Notes: a model not told the origin generated them from the letters alone. Shown: positions 34,048 through 43,529, counted from the first letter of the stretch. The stretch is DNA of 64,000 nt from Adhaeretor mobilis (GCF_007741515.1 NZ_CP036263.1:186001-250000); one strand, 5' to 3'. A program made the numbers and translations.

Positions 34048-36078
34048 ATGTTGAAGTCAAACCCAGTGCGAGAATCCTTGGGGTCGGTTGTCGCCCCTAG
34101 CAGGCTCTGGCCGCGAATGTTCAAGGTAGCAACACCTAGGCTCAAAGCAGTTCCGTTCTTGGGGCTGTGTTCTCTCGTTCTAGCGCTAACCTTCTCGCTG
34201 AGTCACGTTAAGGCAATCGATTCCATCACGGCGGGCTCTCTTACCGCACCGTTTCCCACCTTCGAAAATCTCTCCTTCGAGTGGGAATTCAGTGGGGACG
34301 ACAACAACAATGCTTCGGTTGACATTCAGTACCGTCCTGTTGGCTCAACGACCTGGTCCCAGGGAATGCCGCTCCGTCGCGTCGAGGGTGGAACCAACAA
34401 CAACGCTGGGGGACAAAGTTGGACCACCAAGTACTCGGGCAGCCTCTTCGGTCTCGATCCAGGCACTAACTACGAAGTTCAATTGGACCTCACCGATCCC
34501 AATGGAGGCTCCCAGCAGCAGTCGATTAATGTTGGCACACGTGCGCTTCCCGACTTCACCCAAGGGACGCTCGTTGAGCTCGCCCCGGGGTTTCACGGAG
34601 AATTGGTCGTTGAAAGTGGTACGCCTGGCAATCCGATGATCTACCGCAGTCAGCAGTTTGATAATCCGGCTCAGTTCTCTAGCATCGATCTCCAAGGTAA
34701 AAGCAACGTGATCATCATGGGGCTGGAAGTGAACAGCCCTAACGGGCATGGGATCAAAGCTAACGGGGCGAGCGATTTTGTCATCGCCCGCAACACGATC
34801 AACGCCCGACACGGCATTCGCGCACTGAGTGACGCCACCAACGGTTACATCGTGGACAACATCGTCCAGGGGCAAACCGTTTGGGCTGAAAACTCGCTGG
34901 GGGCCTCGGGCAATAATGTCGGTGAAGGAATCGAGATCAGCGGCCCGGGCAATGTTATTGCGTACAATACCGTGCGTGGCTTTCGTGATAACATCTCCAC
35001 CCTGGAATTCGAGGGCGGTACAGCCGACCAGCGGAGCATCGACATCCACAACAACGAGATTCTCGTCGCGGGCGATGATGGCGTTGAAGCAGATTTCACG
35101 CAAGGTAATGTCCGCGTCTACGAGAATCGCATCACCGACGCATTCATCGGTATAAGTACCCAGCCAACGCTGGGGGGACCGACCTACATCATGCGCAACG
35201 TCATGTACAATGTCACCAGCGTGCCCTTCAAACCGAATCGATTTAGCACTGGTGATGTGATTATGCACAACACTGTTGTCAAAGTGGGCTCGGGTTTGTT
35301 TACCAACAGTGGCAATGAGTATTCGAACGCACTGTTCCGTAATAACTTAGCAATCGGTGGCGTGGACGTGGGGGATATCAATGGTTACAGTGCTGGGAAT
35401 AGTCGTCCGGCTGACCTGCGCAATTGTGATGGGTCGTGTGATTACGATTACGACGCGGTCGGAATCACCACCGCAGCGAGCCCCATCAACAGCGCTCGTA
35501 TTTACAATCCCAACTCCACGCCTTTTCTCACCGTCGAGCAGAACGGAATGATCCTCACTGGGATTAGCGCCGCGGATATGGGGCCCTTGTTTCCGGGCGT
35601 TAGCCAACCTACGACCAAAACTCAGGTACTTACCGAGCACATGCCGCAGGACTTGCGACTAGGAAACTCGGCTCCCGTTATTGATCAGGCAGAAGTCATA
35701 CCAGGCGTGAACGACGATTTCCTCGGCAGCGGTCCCGACATGGGCGCTTACGAGGCGGGGCAAGAACTTCCCACCTACGGTCAACGAGCTTTGGTAGTTG
35801 GAGACTTCAACTACGATTTCGATGTCGATTCGGGCGATCTCTCGGTATTTCAAACTAGCTACGGGGTGAACTCCCTCGGCGATACCAACGGGAATGGAAG
35901 TACCGATGGATTAGACTTTCTAGTCTTTCAGCGTGCTCTCTCCGCTTCGGGGGCCACTGCTACGCAGAGCGTGTCTGTCGTGCCAGAGCCCAGTGGCTTG
36001 CTGCTGATGATCGTAGCTGGGATCATGGGGCTAGGTCGTCGTCGCTCGCTGGCTCCTGCATGCCAACTAAAATATTGA
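34048..36078 (+). CDS. Parallel beta-helix protein with dockerin-like module and PEP-CTERM tail
   Basis: About 676 residues from ATG 34048 (MLKSNPVRES); the ATG at 34117 (MFKVATPRLK) just before the signal sequence is an alternative. It has a signal segment (LCSLVLALTFSLSHVKA), an Fn3-like domain (IQYRPVGSTTWSQGMPLRRV) and a right-handed beta-helix closely like the one at 19940 (NVGEGIEISGPGNVIAYNTV, GDDGVEADFTQGNV). It then adds paired dockerin-like EF-hands (DFNYDFDVDSGDLSVFQ, DTNGNGSTDGLDFLVFQ) and the tail VPEPSGLLLMIVAG. It appears to be a surface-sorted version of the free enzyme. Polysaccharide-lyase activity is likely but unproven. Confidence 0.84.
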   Translation: MLKSNPVRESLGSVVAPSRLWPRMFKVATPRLKAVPFLGLCSLVLALTFSLSHVKAIDSITAGSLTAPFPTFENLSFEWEFSGDDNNNASVDIQYRPVGSTTWSQGMPLRRVEGGTNNNAGGQSWTTKYSGSLFGLDPGTNYEVQLDLTDPNGGSQQQSINVGTRALPDFTQGTLVELAPGFHGELVVESGTPGNPMIYRSQQFDNPAQFSSIDLQGKSNVIIMGLEVNSPNGHGIKANGASDFVIARNTINARHGIRALSDATNGYIVDNIVQGQTVWAENSLGASGNNVGEGIEISGPGNVIAYNTVRGFRDNISTLEFEGGTADQRSIDIHNNEILVAGDDGVEADFTQGNVRVYENRITDAFIGISTQPTLGGPTYIMRNVMYNVTSVPFKPNRFSTGDVIMHNTVVKVGSGLFTNSGNEYSNALFRNNLAIGGVDVGDINGYSAGNSRPADLRNCDGSCDYDYDAVGITTAASPINSARIYNPNSTPFLTVEQNGMILTGISAADMGPLFPGVSQPTTKTQVLTEHMPQDLRLGNSAPVIDQAEVIPGVNDDFLGSGPDMGAYEAGQELPTYGQRALVVGDFNYDFDVDSGDLSVFQTSYGVNSLGDTNGNGSTDGLDFLVFQRALSASGATATQSVSVVPEPSGLLLMIVAGIMGLGRRRSLAPACQLKY

Positions 36079-36543
36079 GGACTCGCCTCTCGCGGGAGGC
36101 TACAACCCATGGCAAGTAGGTCACTTTCGCGTCGCAAAATGATTACCGTGACCTCAAACCTTGCACTTGGCACCGCCAACTCCCGACTCTTCGTAGTGCT
36201 TGGTGAACCGAAAGCCATTCCCGCTGAAAGCTTTCCTCAGCGAATCTACCCACGTATTTATCCATAGCGCTCCTACAAGCCCGTTGAGTAGGGTAGGATT
36301 AGCACCGCGGGTTGGCTGCTGGAAACAATCCCGTCCTGTGGGGCACGCACCTGCGATGGCGGCATTCATTTGCCAACGATGCGACGAGCCCCATCACCAA
36401 CTACATTTCCCGCTTGGTCCATTACCGAAGTTCCCATCAGGGCCCTCGACTGAGTCACCGATAAAGCCAATCGTATGCCGCATGAGCTAGCGTTGGCCTG
36501 TTAAGTAATTCAACGAGAACGAGATTCAACCGGAGAATAGTTC
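36079..36543. other. 465-base gap; possible terminator at its start
   Basis: GCCTC and GAGGC form a hairpin at 36086-36101 just after the beta-helix gene, without a T-run. The rest shows no gene with a ribosome site or family motif. GGAGAA at the end belongs to the next gene. Confidence 0.35.
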
Positions 36544-37875
36544 ATGTCTGAAAACATCCCTACACGCCGCAACTTCCTTAAAGCCTCGGGAGCCACTGCC
36601 GGCGTGGCCGCAGGTTTAACCACGCTGGGCAGCACCTTCGCCGCGACGAGCAAGGTGGAAGCGGGCAATGTCCACTCTGGCGGCAACGAAACACTCCGTG
36701 TGGGCCTAGTGGGTTGCGGAGGTCGTGGCACCGGGGCTGCACTAGATGCCTTGTCGGCTGATCCCCATGCGAAGCTAGTCGCCCTAGGAGATACGTTCCG
36801 CGATCGGGCGGAAACGTGCTTGAGTGACTTGCGTGAGGATGAAGAGCTTGGTAGTCGCGTGTTAGTTGATGAGGAGCATATCTTTGACGGGTTCGACAAT
36901 TACCGCCATGTGATCGACGCCTGTGATGTAGTGCTGCTCACGACGCCAACCCACTTCCGCCCGCAACACCTTGCCTACGCTGTGCAACAGGGGAAGCACT
37001 CTTTCGTCGAGAAACCGATCGCCGTCGATGCACCCGGCGTGCGTAGCGTGATGGAAACTTGCCGGCTCGCGAAGGAAAAAAACCTAGCGGTGGTCTCCGG
37101 TCTGTGCTGGCGCTACGACCTAGGTGTCAGAGAAACCATGCGTAAGATTCTCGAAGAAAAGGCCATCGGCGAGATTGTCTCTATCGAGTCGAGCTACAAC
37201 AGTGGCCAGCTCTGGCACCGCGGAAACAATCCCGAGTGGAGTCAGATGGAGTATCAAGTTCGCAATTGGATCTACTACACTTGGTTATCAGGCGATCACA
37301 TTCTCGAACAGGCAATTCACTCGCTCGACAAGACTGCTTGGCTGCTGGGTGACATTCAGCCTACCCAGGCAATGGGACTAGGAGGGCGACAACAACGAAC
37401 TGACGCGAAGTACGGGAACGTCTACGATCACTTTACAGTCTTCTACGAGTACCCTACTGGACAGCGAGTCTACTTCACCTGTCGCCAGCAAGATGGCACC
37501 GATACGCACGTGGATGAAACCGTCCTCGGTACCAATGGGCAGGCGGAAATCCTCCGCAATCGACTGGAGAGCAAGCCAATCGGAAGCGCAACAGGGAAGA
37601 AGTGGCGTTATCGCGGCCCGAAGCCAAGTATGTATCGACAAGAGCACAAGGAGATGTTTGAGAGTATTCGCGCCGGCGAGCCAATCAACAACGGCCACTA
37701 CATGTGCAACAGCACAATGATCGGTGTGATGGGTCGCATGGCAGCCTACTCGGGAAAGACCGTTACTTGGGACGAGTGCTTCAACAGCGAGCAGCGACTC
37801 GGCCCCACGGAGTTCGCTTGGACAGATATCCCAGTGCAGCCGGTTGCTATCCCAGGAACCAAACAAGTATCTTAG
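36544..37875 (+). CDS. Tat-exported Gfo/Idh/MocA family oxidoreductase
   Basis: 443 residues; GGAGAA precedes ATG 36544. The Tat leader is PTRRNFLKASGATAG. The Rossmann motif is VGLVGCGGRGTG, the EKP motif is in SFVEKPIAVD, and the histidine-rich catalytic helix reads GDHILEQAIHSLDK. This is the layout of the exported glucose-fructose-oxidoreductase-like group common in planctomycetes. The neighbouring downstream gene (112 bases) codes for an Nramp-like transporter on the same strand and may be co-transcribed. Substrate unknown. Confidence 0.9.
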   Translation: MSENIPTRRNFLKASGATAGVAAGLTTLGSTFAATSKVEAGNVHSGGNETLRVGLVGCGGRGTGAALDALSADPHAKLVALGDTFRDRAETCLSDLREDEELGSRVLVDEEHIFDGFDNYRHVIDACDVVLLTTPTHFRPQHLAYAVQQGKHSFVEKPIAVDAPGVRSVMETCRLAKEKNLAVVSGLCWRYDLGVRETMRKILEEKAIGEIVSIESSYNSGQLWHRGNNPEWSQMEYQVRNWIYYTWLSGDHILEQAIHSLDKTAWLLGDIQPTQAMGLGGRQQRTDAKYGNVYDHFTVFYEYPTGQRVYFTCRQQDGTDTHVDETVLGTNGQAEILRNRLESKPIGSATGKKWRYRGPKPSMYRQEHKEMFESIRAGEPINNGHYMCNSTMIGVMGRMAAYSGKTVTWDECFNSEQRLGPTEFAWTDIPVQPVAIPGTKQVS

Positions 37876-37987
37876 CTACATCCCTGAAGCGATCTGCAAC
37901 TTCTTTCCTCGGCGATCGAGCGACCTGACCAGTCTAGCACCTCATGACGCTTCGATTCGCTATAGATATGAAAACTGTGATCTGGCA

Positions 37988-39337
37988 ATGTCTAGTACTA
38001 ACCCGACGCCGACCGCATCCAAGCTCCGGCCGCAGGGCTTCCGCCGTTACTCCCAATCATTGGGTCCGGCCATCATTGTCGCTTGTGTGGTACTCGGGCC
38101 TGGGAGCATTCTTACTAGTTCCAAGGTTGGTTGTCAGTTTGGATACCAACTCGTCTGGCTATTGCTAGGCGCGGGCATCCTCATGATGGCAACCGTTGCG
38201 CTGGCCGCTCGCGTCGGCGTGGCGGCCAAGGAATCTCCCTGTACAGAGATTTCCAGGTGCTTAGGCAGGCCCATCGGCATTCTCGCCGGCGTGAGTGTGT
38301 TTCTGATTGCTTCTTGCTTTCAGTTTAGCAACAACTTGGGAGTCTTGGCGGCACTTGAACCGCTGATCTCAGCCGAGCAAGGTTGGCAGAAGCCGGTTCT
38401 CATAGGGATGAATCTGTTTCTGATCGCCTCACTTTATAGTTTTAAGAGTCTCTATAAGCCACTGGAAACGATGATGGTCGTTCTGGTTGGCGTAATGCTG
38501 CTCGCTTTTGCCGCAAACTTATTAATGGCTAAGCCTTCTGTCGTTAGTTTCTTGCAGGGCCTTATCCCACAAATTCCCGATTCACTTGCGGGCGGATTAT
38601 GGCCCAAGCTGGCCCCTGCTAATCCTGCGCTGCCCGACGCTGGTCGAATCATTATCGACCCGTGGCTTGCTGTGCAAGGTTTGATTGCAACGACTTTTTC
38701 GGTTGCTGGAGCTTTCTATCAGTTCTATCTAGTGAGAGAAAAAGGCTGGACCGTTACTGACCTGCGGCGTGGACTTGCCGATTCGGTCTTGGGTACGACT
38801 ATCTTGGTCTGCATCTCATTGATGATTATGGTCACTTCGGCGGCGGTTCTTTCAGGGAGCGTTGATGTAGATCAACTGAATAGCGTTGCGGATGTCGCAC
38901 GACAACTGGAACCTTTGTTCGGTTCGTCGGCAACCGCGCTGTTTTGCCTAGGCATTTTTGGTGGGGCCGTCAGTTCGTTTCTCGTCAATTCGATCATCGG
39001 CGGCACCATGCTCGCCGACGGGTTGGGCCTCGATGCGCGGCTTGACTCTCGCTGGACCAAGCTGTTCACCATCGCCACGCTACTCGTGGGCATGGCCGTC
39101 AGCTTAATTCCGACGCCTGCCGCACGCGTGCCCTTAATTATCTTCGCACAAGCGATCACAGTTCTAGGCGGTCCACTACTTGCTGCGTCTCTTTGGTTGG
39201 TAGCTTTTAAATACCGGCGAGAAAATCGCATCGAAATATCGAAGAGGCTACTAGCGATATCAGCCCTTGGGTGCCTAGTGATCTTTGGTTTAGCCATTAG
39301 AACCGCTTGGCGAATTTATCTGACTTTATCGCTTTGA
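37988..39337 (+). CDS. Nramp-like transporter lacking the canonical metal motifs
   Basis: 449 residues from ATG 37988 (MSSTNPTPTASK); an in-frame ATG at 37844 overlaps the preceding gene and adds unrelated residues. Eleven or so membrane helices. Helix 1 reads VLGPGSILTSSKVG where Nramp metal transporters have DPGN, so the metal-binding Asp and Asn are replaced. In helix 6, TFSVAGAFYQFYLV replaces the usual MPHN. The fold is Nramp, but transport of divalent metals is doubtful; an organic or other substrate is possible. Context with a sugar oxidoreductase supports that but is weak. Confidence 0.8.
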   Translation: MSSTNPTPTASKLRPQGFRRYSQSLGPAIIVACVVLGPGSILTSSKVGCQFGYQLVWLLLGAGILMMATVALAARVGVAAKESPCTEISRCLGRPIGILAGVSVFLIASCFQFSNNLGVLAALEPLISAEQGWQKPVLIGMNLFLIASLYSFKSLYKPLETMMVVLVGVMLLAFAANLLMAKPSVVSFLQGLIPQIPDSLAGGLWPKLAPANPALPDAGRIIIDPWLAVQGLIATTFSVAGAFYQFYLVREKGWTVTDLRRGLADSVLGTTILVCISLMIMVTSAAVLSGSVDVDQLNSVADVARQLEPLFGSSATALFCLGIFGGAVSSFLVNSIIGGTMLADGLGLDARLDSRWTKLFTIATLLVGMAVSLIPTPAARVPLIIFAQAITVLGGPLLAASLWLVAFKYRRENRIEISKRLLAISALGCLVIFGLAIRTAWRIYLTLSL

Positions 39338-39387
39338 AGTGTGAGATGGCCGACGCTAGCTTGCGAAGGAAAAATTCTGCGGCGCAG

Positions 39388-39412
39388 TATCTGGGCGTTG
39401 CTTATGCCCCAG
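39388..39412 (+). terminator. Possible terminator hairpin after the Nramp-like gene
   Basis: CTGGG and CCCAG pair around 39390-39411 with an inner C-G pair, about 50 bases after the stop codon. No T-run is present, so the call is weak. Confidence 0.25.
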
Positions 39413-39564
39413 AAGGCGTCATCGCCAAATGAGTCTTTTTGAATAGCAAAGTGACTCAAGAAAATAAGAATCCTGTGCGGTCAAGTTGGACTCAGCTTCT
39501 TCGTGTCTTGGGTCTTGTTTCGAAGGCGATATCACTGGAGATACATCGCTCCACAGCTTGAAAA

Positions 39565-40180
39565 CAATCCACGAGTTTGTTCTCCACTTAGCAATAGCGA
39601 TACCAAATGCTGCTTCACCCAAGCCCGAAACACATTACCATTGATCGCCCCCTCGACACGTTACGGCGCTGCAAAGCCCGTAGAACGCATCGCTCCTAAG
39701 AAGGTCGTCGTTTGCCACCGACTGTTGGGGATGCGCTGGATGAGCCGAGTTCCACGATGGCTGTGTCCAAAAGTCCGTGTCATATTGGTCTTGGCCCACG
39801 TTTCGTCGAGAAACACAACACGATAGGGATCGATGTTTAGTTGCTCACCAGCCCACTGGCGTCTTTTTTTCGAGTTCGTTTCAACGCGGTGCAGGCGAGA
39901 CTGAGCGTTACGTCGGAAACCGCTCAGTCGAGTTCTTTGATCGCAGCGGCTTGCAACTCTCGCAGATAGAGTTAGGGTTGCGCATCAAACGCAGCCAAGA
40001 TCCCCCCTGCATCCGGCTCCCAAATCTTGTGCCGGTTGCGTGTATTCGAGGGAGCAATTTTCCGTACTTCTCGTCGCTCTTGCTTGAGACGTCGAATCGC
40101 AATGCGACTTGGCGGCTACCTCCACCAGCACCACAAGCGGCGAGTACATCTCGTCGAAGTTCTTTCGAATACGGTTGCAT
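39565..40180 (-). pseudogene. Degenerate IS630-family transposase
   Basis: ATG 40180 begins MQPYSKELRRDVLAACGAGG and VALRFDVSS, the N-terminal HTH of IS630 transposases. A frameshift follows. In another frame, about 39870-39670 reads [20 protein letters not shown], then [20 protein letters not shown], the DDE catalytic core with the first aspartates, then an in-frame TAA and a short further part (AINGNVFRAWVKQH). The C-terminal end with the last catalytic glutamate is not found. The element is dead. Confidence 0.82.
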
Positions 40181-40204
40181 CGATTCACCTCCTTGGTTGA
40201 AGTG

Positions 40205-40246
40205 AACCTAACTTAACTAGCTCGCCTAGAGGGCGCTAGAGCTAGT
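40205..40246. promoter_or_regulatory. Operator-like motif joined to an inverted repeat beside the IS630 remnant
   Basis: AACCTAACTTAACTAG at 40205-40220 carries the core CTAACTTAACTA seen also at 24671. It overlaps ACTAGCTC at 40216-40223, which pairs with GAGCTAGT at 40239-40246. It may be a regulator site or an end of the transposable element; both readings are open. Confidence 0.3.
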
Positions 40247-40423
40247 CGAAGGATGCACTAGGCATTGCCAAACTGGCGTGGGAGCGATCTTCCAAATAAC
40301 ATCCGTGGAGTAGACTCGCCGTGACACTGCATCGATACCAATTACTTCAACTTCTTTTGCATTGCTAGCGCTGAGCAACTTGAATGAGTGCCCCCTCAAG
40401 TTGCAGGAGCCAGGTAACGGGCT

Positions 40424-41299
40424 CTAGTTGCCAGATGAATTCGAAATAGGTCCAGCTTGGCTGAGTTTCAAGACTAAACTCTGTGCCACGTGCTGTTGTT
40501 GTTCTAAAAGTGGATTCTCTACATCGGGCGTCGTACGGATGGCAATCTCCTTGAGAGCCGCAGCGGCATCTTGGCGAGCGAGAATCAGTTCGTTTCTTGC
40601 AACTCGTAACTTGGCCCTCTGCAGCAGCCAGGAACTCTTCCAGTGAGATCGCTGCAATCCAGCGTCAATTTGTCTTTCGGCGATCTGGAAATCACCACAC
40701 AGGATGAGTGAATCGATCCACGCACGTTGCAAGACGACACTCGGGTTTCTGTTTCTGGCTGCAAGCAAAGCATCACGGGCTGCTGGGTGAAGACCGAGAT
40801 TATTCAGGGTGCGGGCTTGGCCCAAAAACCAGTCGACTTCTGGACGCTCGCAGTCGATCGCTGCCTTCCAAGCAACAAGTGCCGATGGATGGTTATTCAT
40901 TTCAGCGTGGGCGGATGCGACTATTGCATGAAAGGCTGCTTGAGCATCAGGTGTATCAACGAGCGCAACACCTCGTTTCGCCATCTTGATTGCATCACGA
41001 TAGCGCTTTTGACTGATACGAGTGCGAGCGAGTCCCAAGTAAGCAAGAGGATTCATCGCCTCAAGTTTCAATGCGTGCTCGTAATCATTTGCAGCCTTGG
41101 AAGGCTCACCCAAAACACGCCATTCGTCTGCTCGTCGCAGTAGCAAGGTCGTGTTGTTGCCATGTGTTTCTAGACGAGATGATAGATGAGCAATCACCTC
41201 TTCAGGACTGTGATGCGCCGCAATTGGTACCAGAGGCGCATTCACACCTAAGCTATACATTAAGGTCATTAAGCAAACGCTTCTGTAATTAGACGTCAT
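40424..41299 (-). CDS. Secreted TPR-repeat protein
   Basis: 291 residues. The start ATG 41299 overlaps the stop of the phosphoesterase gene (ATGA, 41296-41299), so the two are translationally coupled. An N-terminal hydrophobic segment (VCLMTLMYSLGVNAPLV) suggests export. From about 30 to 260 there are TPR units, for example AANDYEHALKLEAMNPLAYL, RDAIKMAKRGV, NLGLHPAARDALLAARNR. TPR proteins act as protein-binding scaffolds; the partner here is likely the upstream metallophosphoesterase. No other domain is seen. Confidence 0.8.
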   Translation of the reverse strand: MTSNYRSVCLMTLMYSLGVNAPLVPIAAHHSPEEVIAHLSSRLETHGNNTTLLLRRADEWRVLGEPSKAANDYEHALKLEAMNPLAYLGLARTRISQKRYRDAIKMAKRGVALVDTPDAQAAFHAIVASAHAEMNNHPSALVAWKAAIDCERPEVDWFLGQARTLNNLGLHPAARDALLAARNRNPSVVLQRAWIDSLILCGDFQIAERQIDAGLQRSHWKSSWLLQRAKLRVARNELILARQDAAAALKEIAIRTTPDVENPLLEQQQHVAQSLVLKLSQAGPISNSSGN

Positions 41300-43371
41300 G
41301 GTCTTGCTTTCTCGATTGTGAAGCCTGCAAAGCGAATTTTCGCTCCTCGCTCTGCCTCAATGCCAAGGCGCCCAGCCTTAAGTGGTTGGTCCAAGTTGAC
41401 CGTGTATTCAATTTCGTCGTTGATTTGAACTTCGACAATCTGATTGACGGGCTCGAGCTCGATCTTCAGCGGTTCCGAAAAATCAACATCGATCTTGCGA
41501 TCGGACAATGCCTTACGTTCTCCACCTCGTACGACGTAGAACAGCGCTCGTTCGGTTGTCTGGTCGATATGAAGACTGCAGTAATTGTTTGCATCTTGCC
41601 AACCGAGCACTAGTCCGGCAGGGGCTTCAGAACGCACGAACTCTAGATAGACCTGACATTCATTGATTGGTCCGTCAATCCCGTCATAGATTGCAATCAG
41701 ATTGCCTTCCGCCGCGGTCACGACTGCTTGGTAATAAGGGGTCCCTGCACGCCGCTCAATGCTCATACGTCCTGCTCGATCGTCAAGCAGTTGCCACTTG
41801 GGTGGAAGTCGGCCTTCGAAACTGGAATCCCAAGTGACTACGTGTTCGGTAATCTGCGAGAGATCATGTTTCGGCTGCCACGGATTACTAATTGGCGAGT
41901 GCTCAACCACACCTCGTTTAATGATCTGAAATTGATCTCGCTTATTACCACTTCGGTCGATCATCGTGCCCGTGAGTGTGTCTTCGTGAAGATCAATGAT
42001 TAGCGAACCGTTCTCGACTACAATCTCTCGCATGATCGGCATCGTCCCTTTGCGACTCACTCCCCCTCCGCCATGACCCGCGACGATTGCCACTGTGCCA
42101 TTGTGTGGCTGTAACCCAGCGCTTTTTCGGTAGGGTCCATCGCCGCTTGGATTTCCGTCGCCATCATCAACCACCACCCCTTCTGCTACAGTAGGCGTGT
42201 CGTAAGCTCCGTCAATAAGCATGCTCCGCTCGTAAATATGCGAATGTCCCGCGAGCACTAGGTCAACGCCTGCCGCCTCCAATAGGGGCATGATGAAAGT
42301 CCGCATCTCTACGAGCTGCTGTTCGCGATCGCTATCGTGCGACCCCTTGGTATAGGGCGGATGGTGCCAGAACGCGATTAGCCAATCGGCCTGAACTACT
42401 TCTAAATCGGACATCAACCATTGAGCCATTGCGCCGTTGGGTGATCGATCGAGGTCGTGGGAATCTAAACAGATAAAATGCGTACGACCAATGTCGAACG
42501 AGTAATAGGCTTCGGTTCCCGAAGAGACACCTCCAGCTTCGGAGGCTGTCGGTACGATGTAGGCATCGTAGTAGGGACCAAATTGTGAAATGCCGCGCGA
42601 TGTATGGCCCTCGTGGTTGCCCATTGCTGGCCAGCACACCGTATTGCGTAGCGTCGATTGATAGATGTCAAAAAAATTGCTTTGGAATTCCTCATCGGCT
42701 CCGTCTCCGTAGGCCATGTCTCCCACGTGTAAGAAGTAATCGGGTATGCGCGACGACGCTGAAAATTCGCGCATGGCTTGGAAAACTAGTTTCTGATCGG
42801 AACCACCTGTTCCAGAATCTCCCACCACCCAAAGTCTCAGGTCAGTCGCCTCATCAGTCTTCGGAAGCGTCTGGAAGTGGTGCTCAGCATCGGCACCAGC
42901 GAGCAGTTCGTCGCCGTCGTAAACTCCATAGTAGTAACGCGTTCCGATCGCGAGTCCTGTTGCGAATGCCTCGTACTGGCGAGTGCCTGGACGTGTGGAG
43001 GGATCGCGGTCGTTTGGGCTTCGATCAGCTCCGAGACCTAGCGGTTCGTCGTAAAGCAAATTAGCCCTCGCGATGGGTGCATCACTTACTGCAGCAACGT
43101 CGACAGACATGCGACGGATGATTTGGTCGCCTTGCAACTCAAACTCTAAGTTGTCTGGAGAAACGCCATAGCGTACGACGGGATCAATATCCGTGCTCGT
43201 TCGCCAGACGATCGCTATCGACTCGGTAGTCGCACACTGTAAATAGGGACCACGGTAGATCTTGGGTTGGTCCGATTTGGCGCTCGCGGTCCCGTCAGCA
43301 CAAACAAGATGAGATCGGGCACTCACGAGGACAAATGCAAAGCACACTGCAACGAATAAACACTTACGCAC
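41296..43371 (-). CDS. Secreted purple-acid-phosphatase-like metallophosphoesterase with C-terminal beta domain
   Basis: 691 residues from a GTG start at 43371 with a strong AAGGAG seven bases upstream. It has a signal peptide (LFVAVCFAFVLVSARS), a purple-acid-phosphatase N-terminal Fn3-like domain (YRGPYLQCATTESIAIVWRT) and a calcineurin-like core with the metal motifs GDSGTGG, HVGDMAYGDG, MGNHEGH, WHHPPYTKG and AGHSHIYERS. A C-terminal domain (about 500-691) looks like a concanavalin/DUF1080-type sandwich (GLVLGWQDANNYCSLHID). It probably hydrolyses phosphate esters or phosphodiesters outside the cytoplasm. A second protein of this kind lies at 49354. Confidence 0.86.
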   Translation of the reverse strand: MRKCLFVAVCFAFVLVSARSHLVCADGTASAKSDQPKIYRGPYLQCATTESIAIVWRTSTDIDPVVRYGVSPDNLEFELQGDQIIRRMSVDVAAVSDAPIARANLLYDEPLGLGADRSPNDRDPSTRPGTRQYEAFATGLAIGTRYYYGVYDGDELLAGADAEHHFQTLPKTDEATDLRLWVVGDSGTGGSDQKLVFQAMREFSASSRIPDYFLHVGDMAYGDGADEEFQSNFFDIYQSTLRNTVCWPAMGNHEGHTSRGISQFGPYYDAYIVPTASEAGGVSSGTEAYYSFDIGRTHFICLDSHDLDRSPNGAMAQWLMSDLEVVQADWLIAFWHHPPYTKGSHDSDREQQLVEMRTFIMPLLEAAGVDLVLAGHSHIYERSMLIDGAYDTPTVAEGVVVDDGDGNPSGDGPYRKSAGLQPHNGTVAIVAGHGGGGVSRKGTMPIMREIVVENGSLIIDLHEDTLTGTMIDRSGNKRDQFQIIKRGVVEHSPISNPWQPKHDLSQITEHVVTWDSSFEGRLPPKWQLLDDRAGRMSIERRAGTPYYQAVVTAAEGNLIAIYDGIDGPINECQVYLEFVRSEAPAGLVLGWQDANNYCSLHIDQTTERALFYVVRGGERKALSDRKIDVDFSEPLKIELEPVNQIVEVQINDEIEYTVNLDQPLKAGRLGIEAERGAKIRFAGFTIEKARP

Positions 43372-43485
43372 GGTGGGGCTCCTTACGGCTTAAAAGTTAA
43401 TGCCAATTCCGACGCGAACACTCTCTTGTCTCGCGCAATTAGTTGGATCATTGTTCCCAAGAAAATCACTTGTCTCGAATCAGAA

Positions 43486-43529
43486 TTAGTTTTCTAGCGA
43501 ACGTGTGTGAGCTTGTTCTAGCGAACTAA
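43486..43529. promoter_or_regulatory. Paired operator-like sites between divergent genes
   Basis: TTCTAGCGAAC occurs twice, at 43492-43502 and 43516-43526, 24 bases apart. The pair is flanked by TTAGTT (43486-43491) and AACTAA (43524-43529). Each copy is itself a short palindrome (GTTC/GAAC around TAGC). It lies in the 317-base gap between the phosphoesterase gene (start 43371) and the PEP-CTERM gene (start 43689) and may control both. Confidence 0.42.

Noticed and set aside
34345..35268. A 307-codon minus-strand frame opposite the beta-helix gene
   Set aside because: It lies fully inside a well-supported gene, has no family motif or signal peptide, and comes from the regular codon use of the beta-helix.
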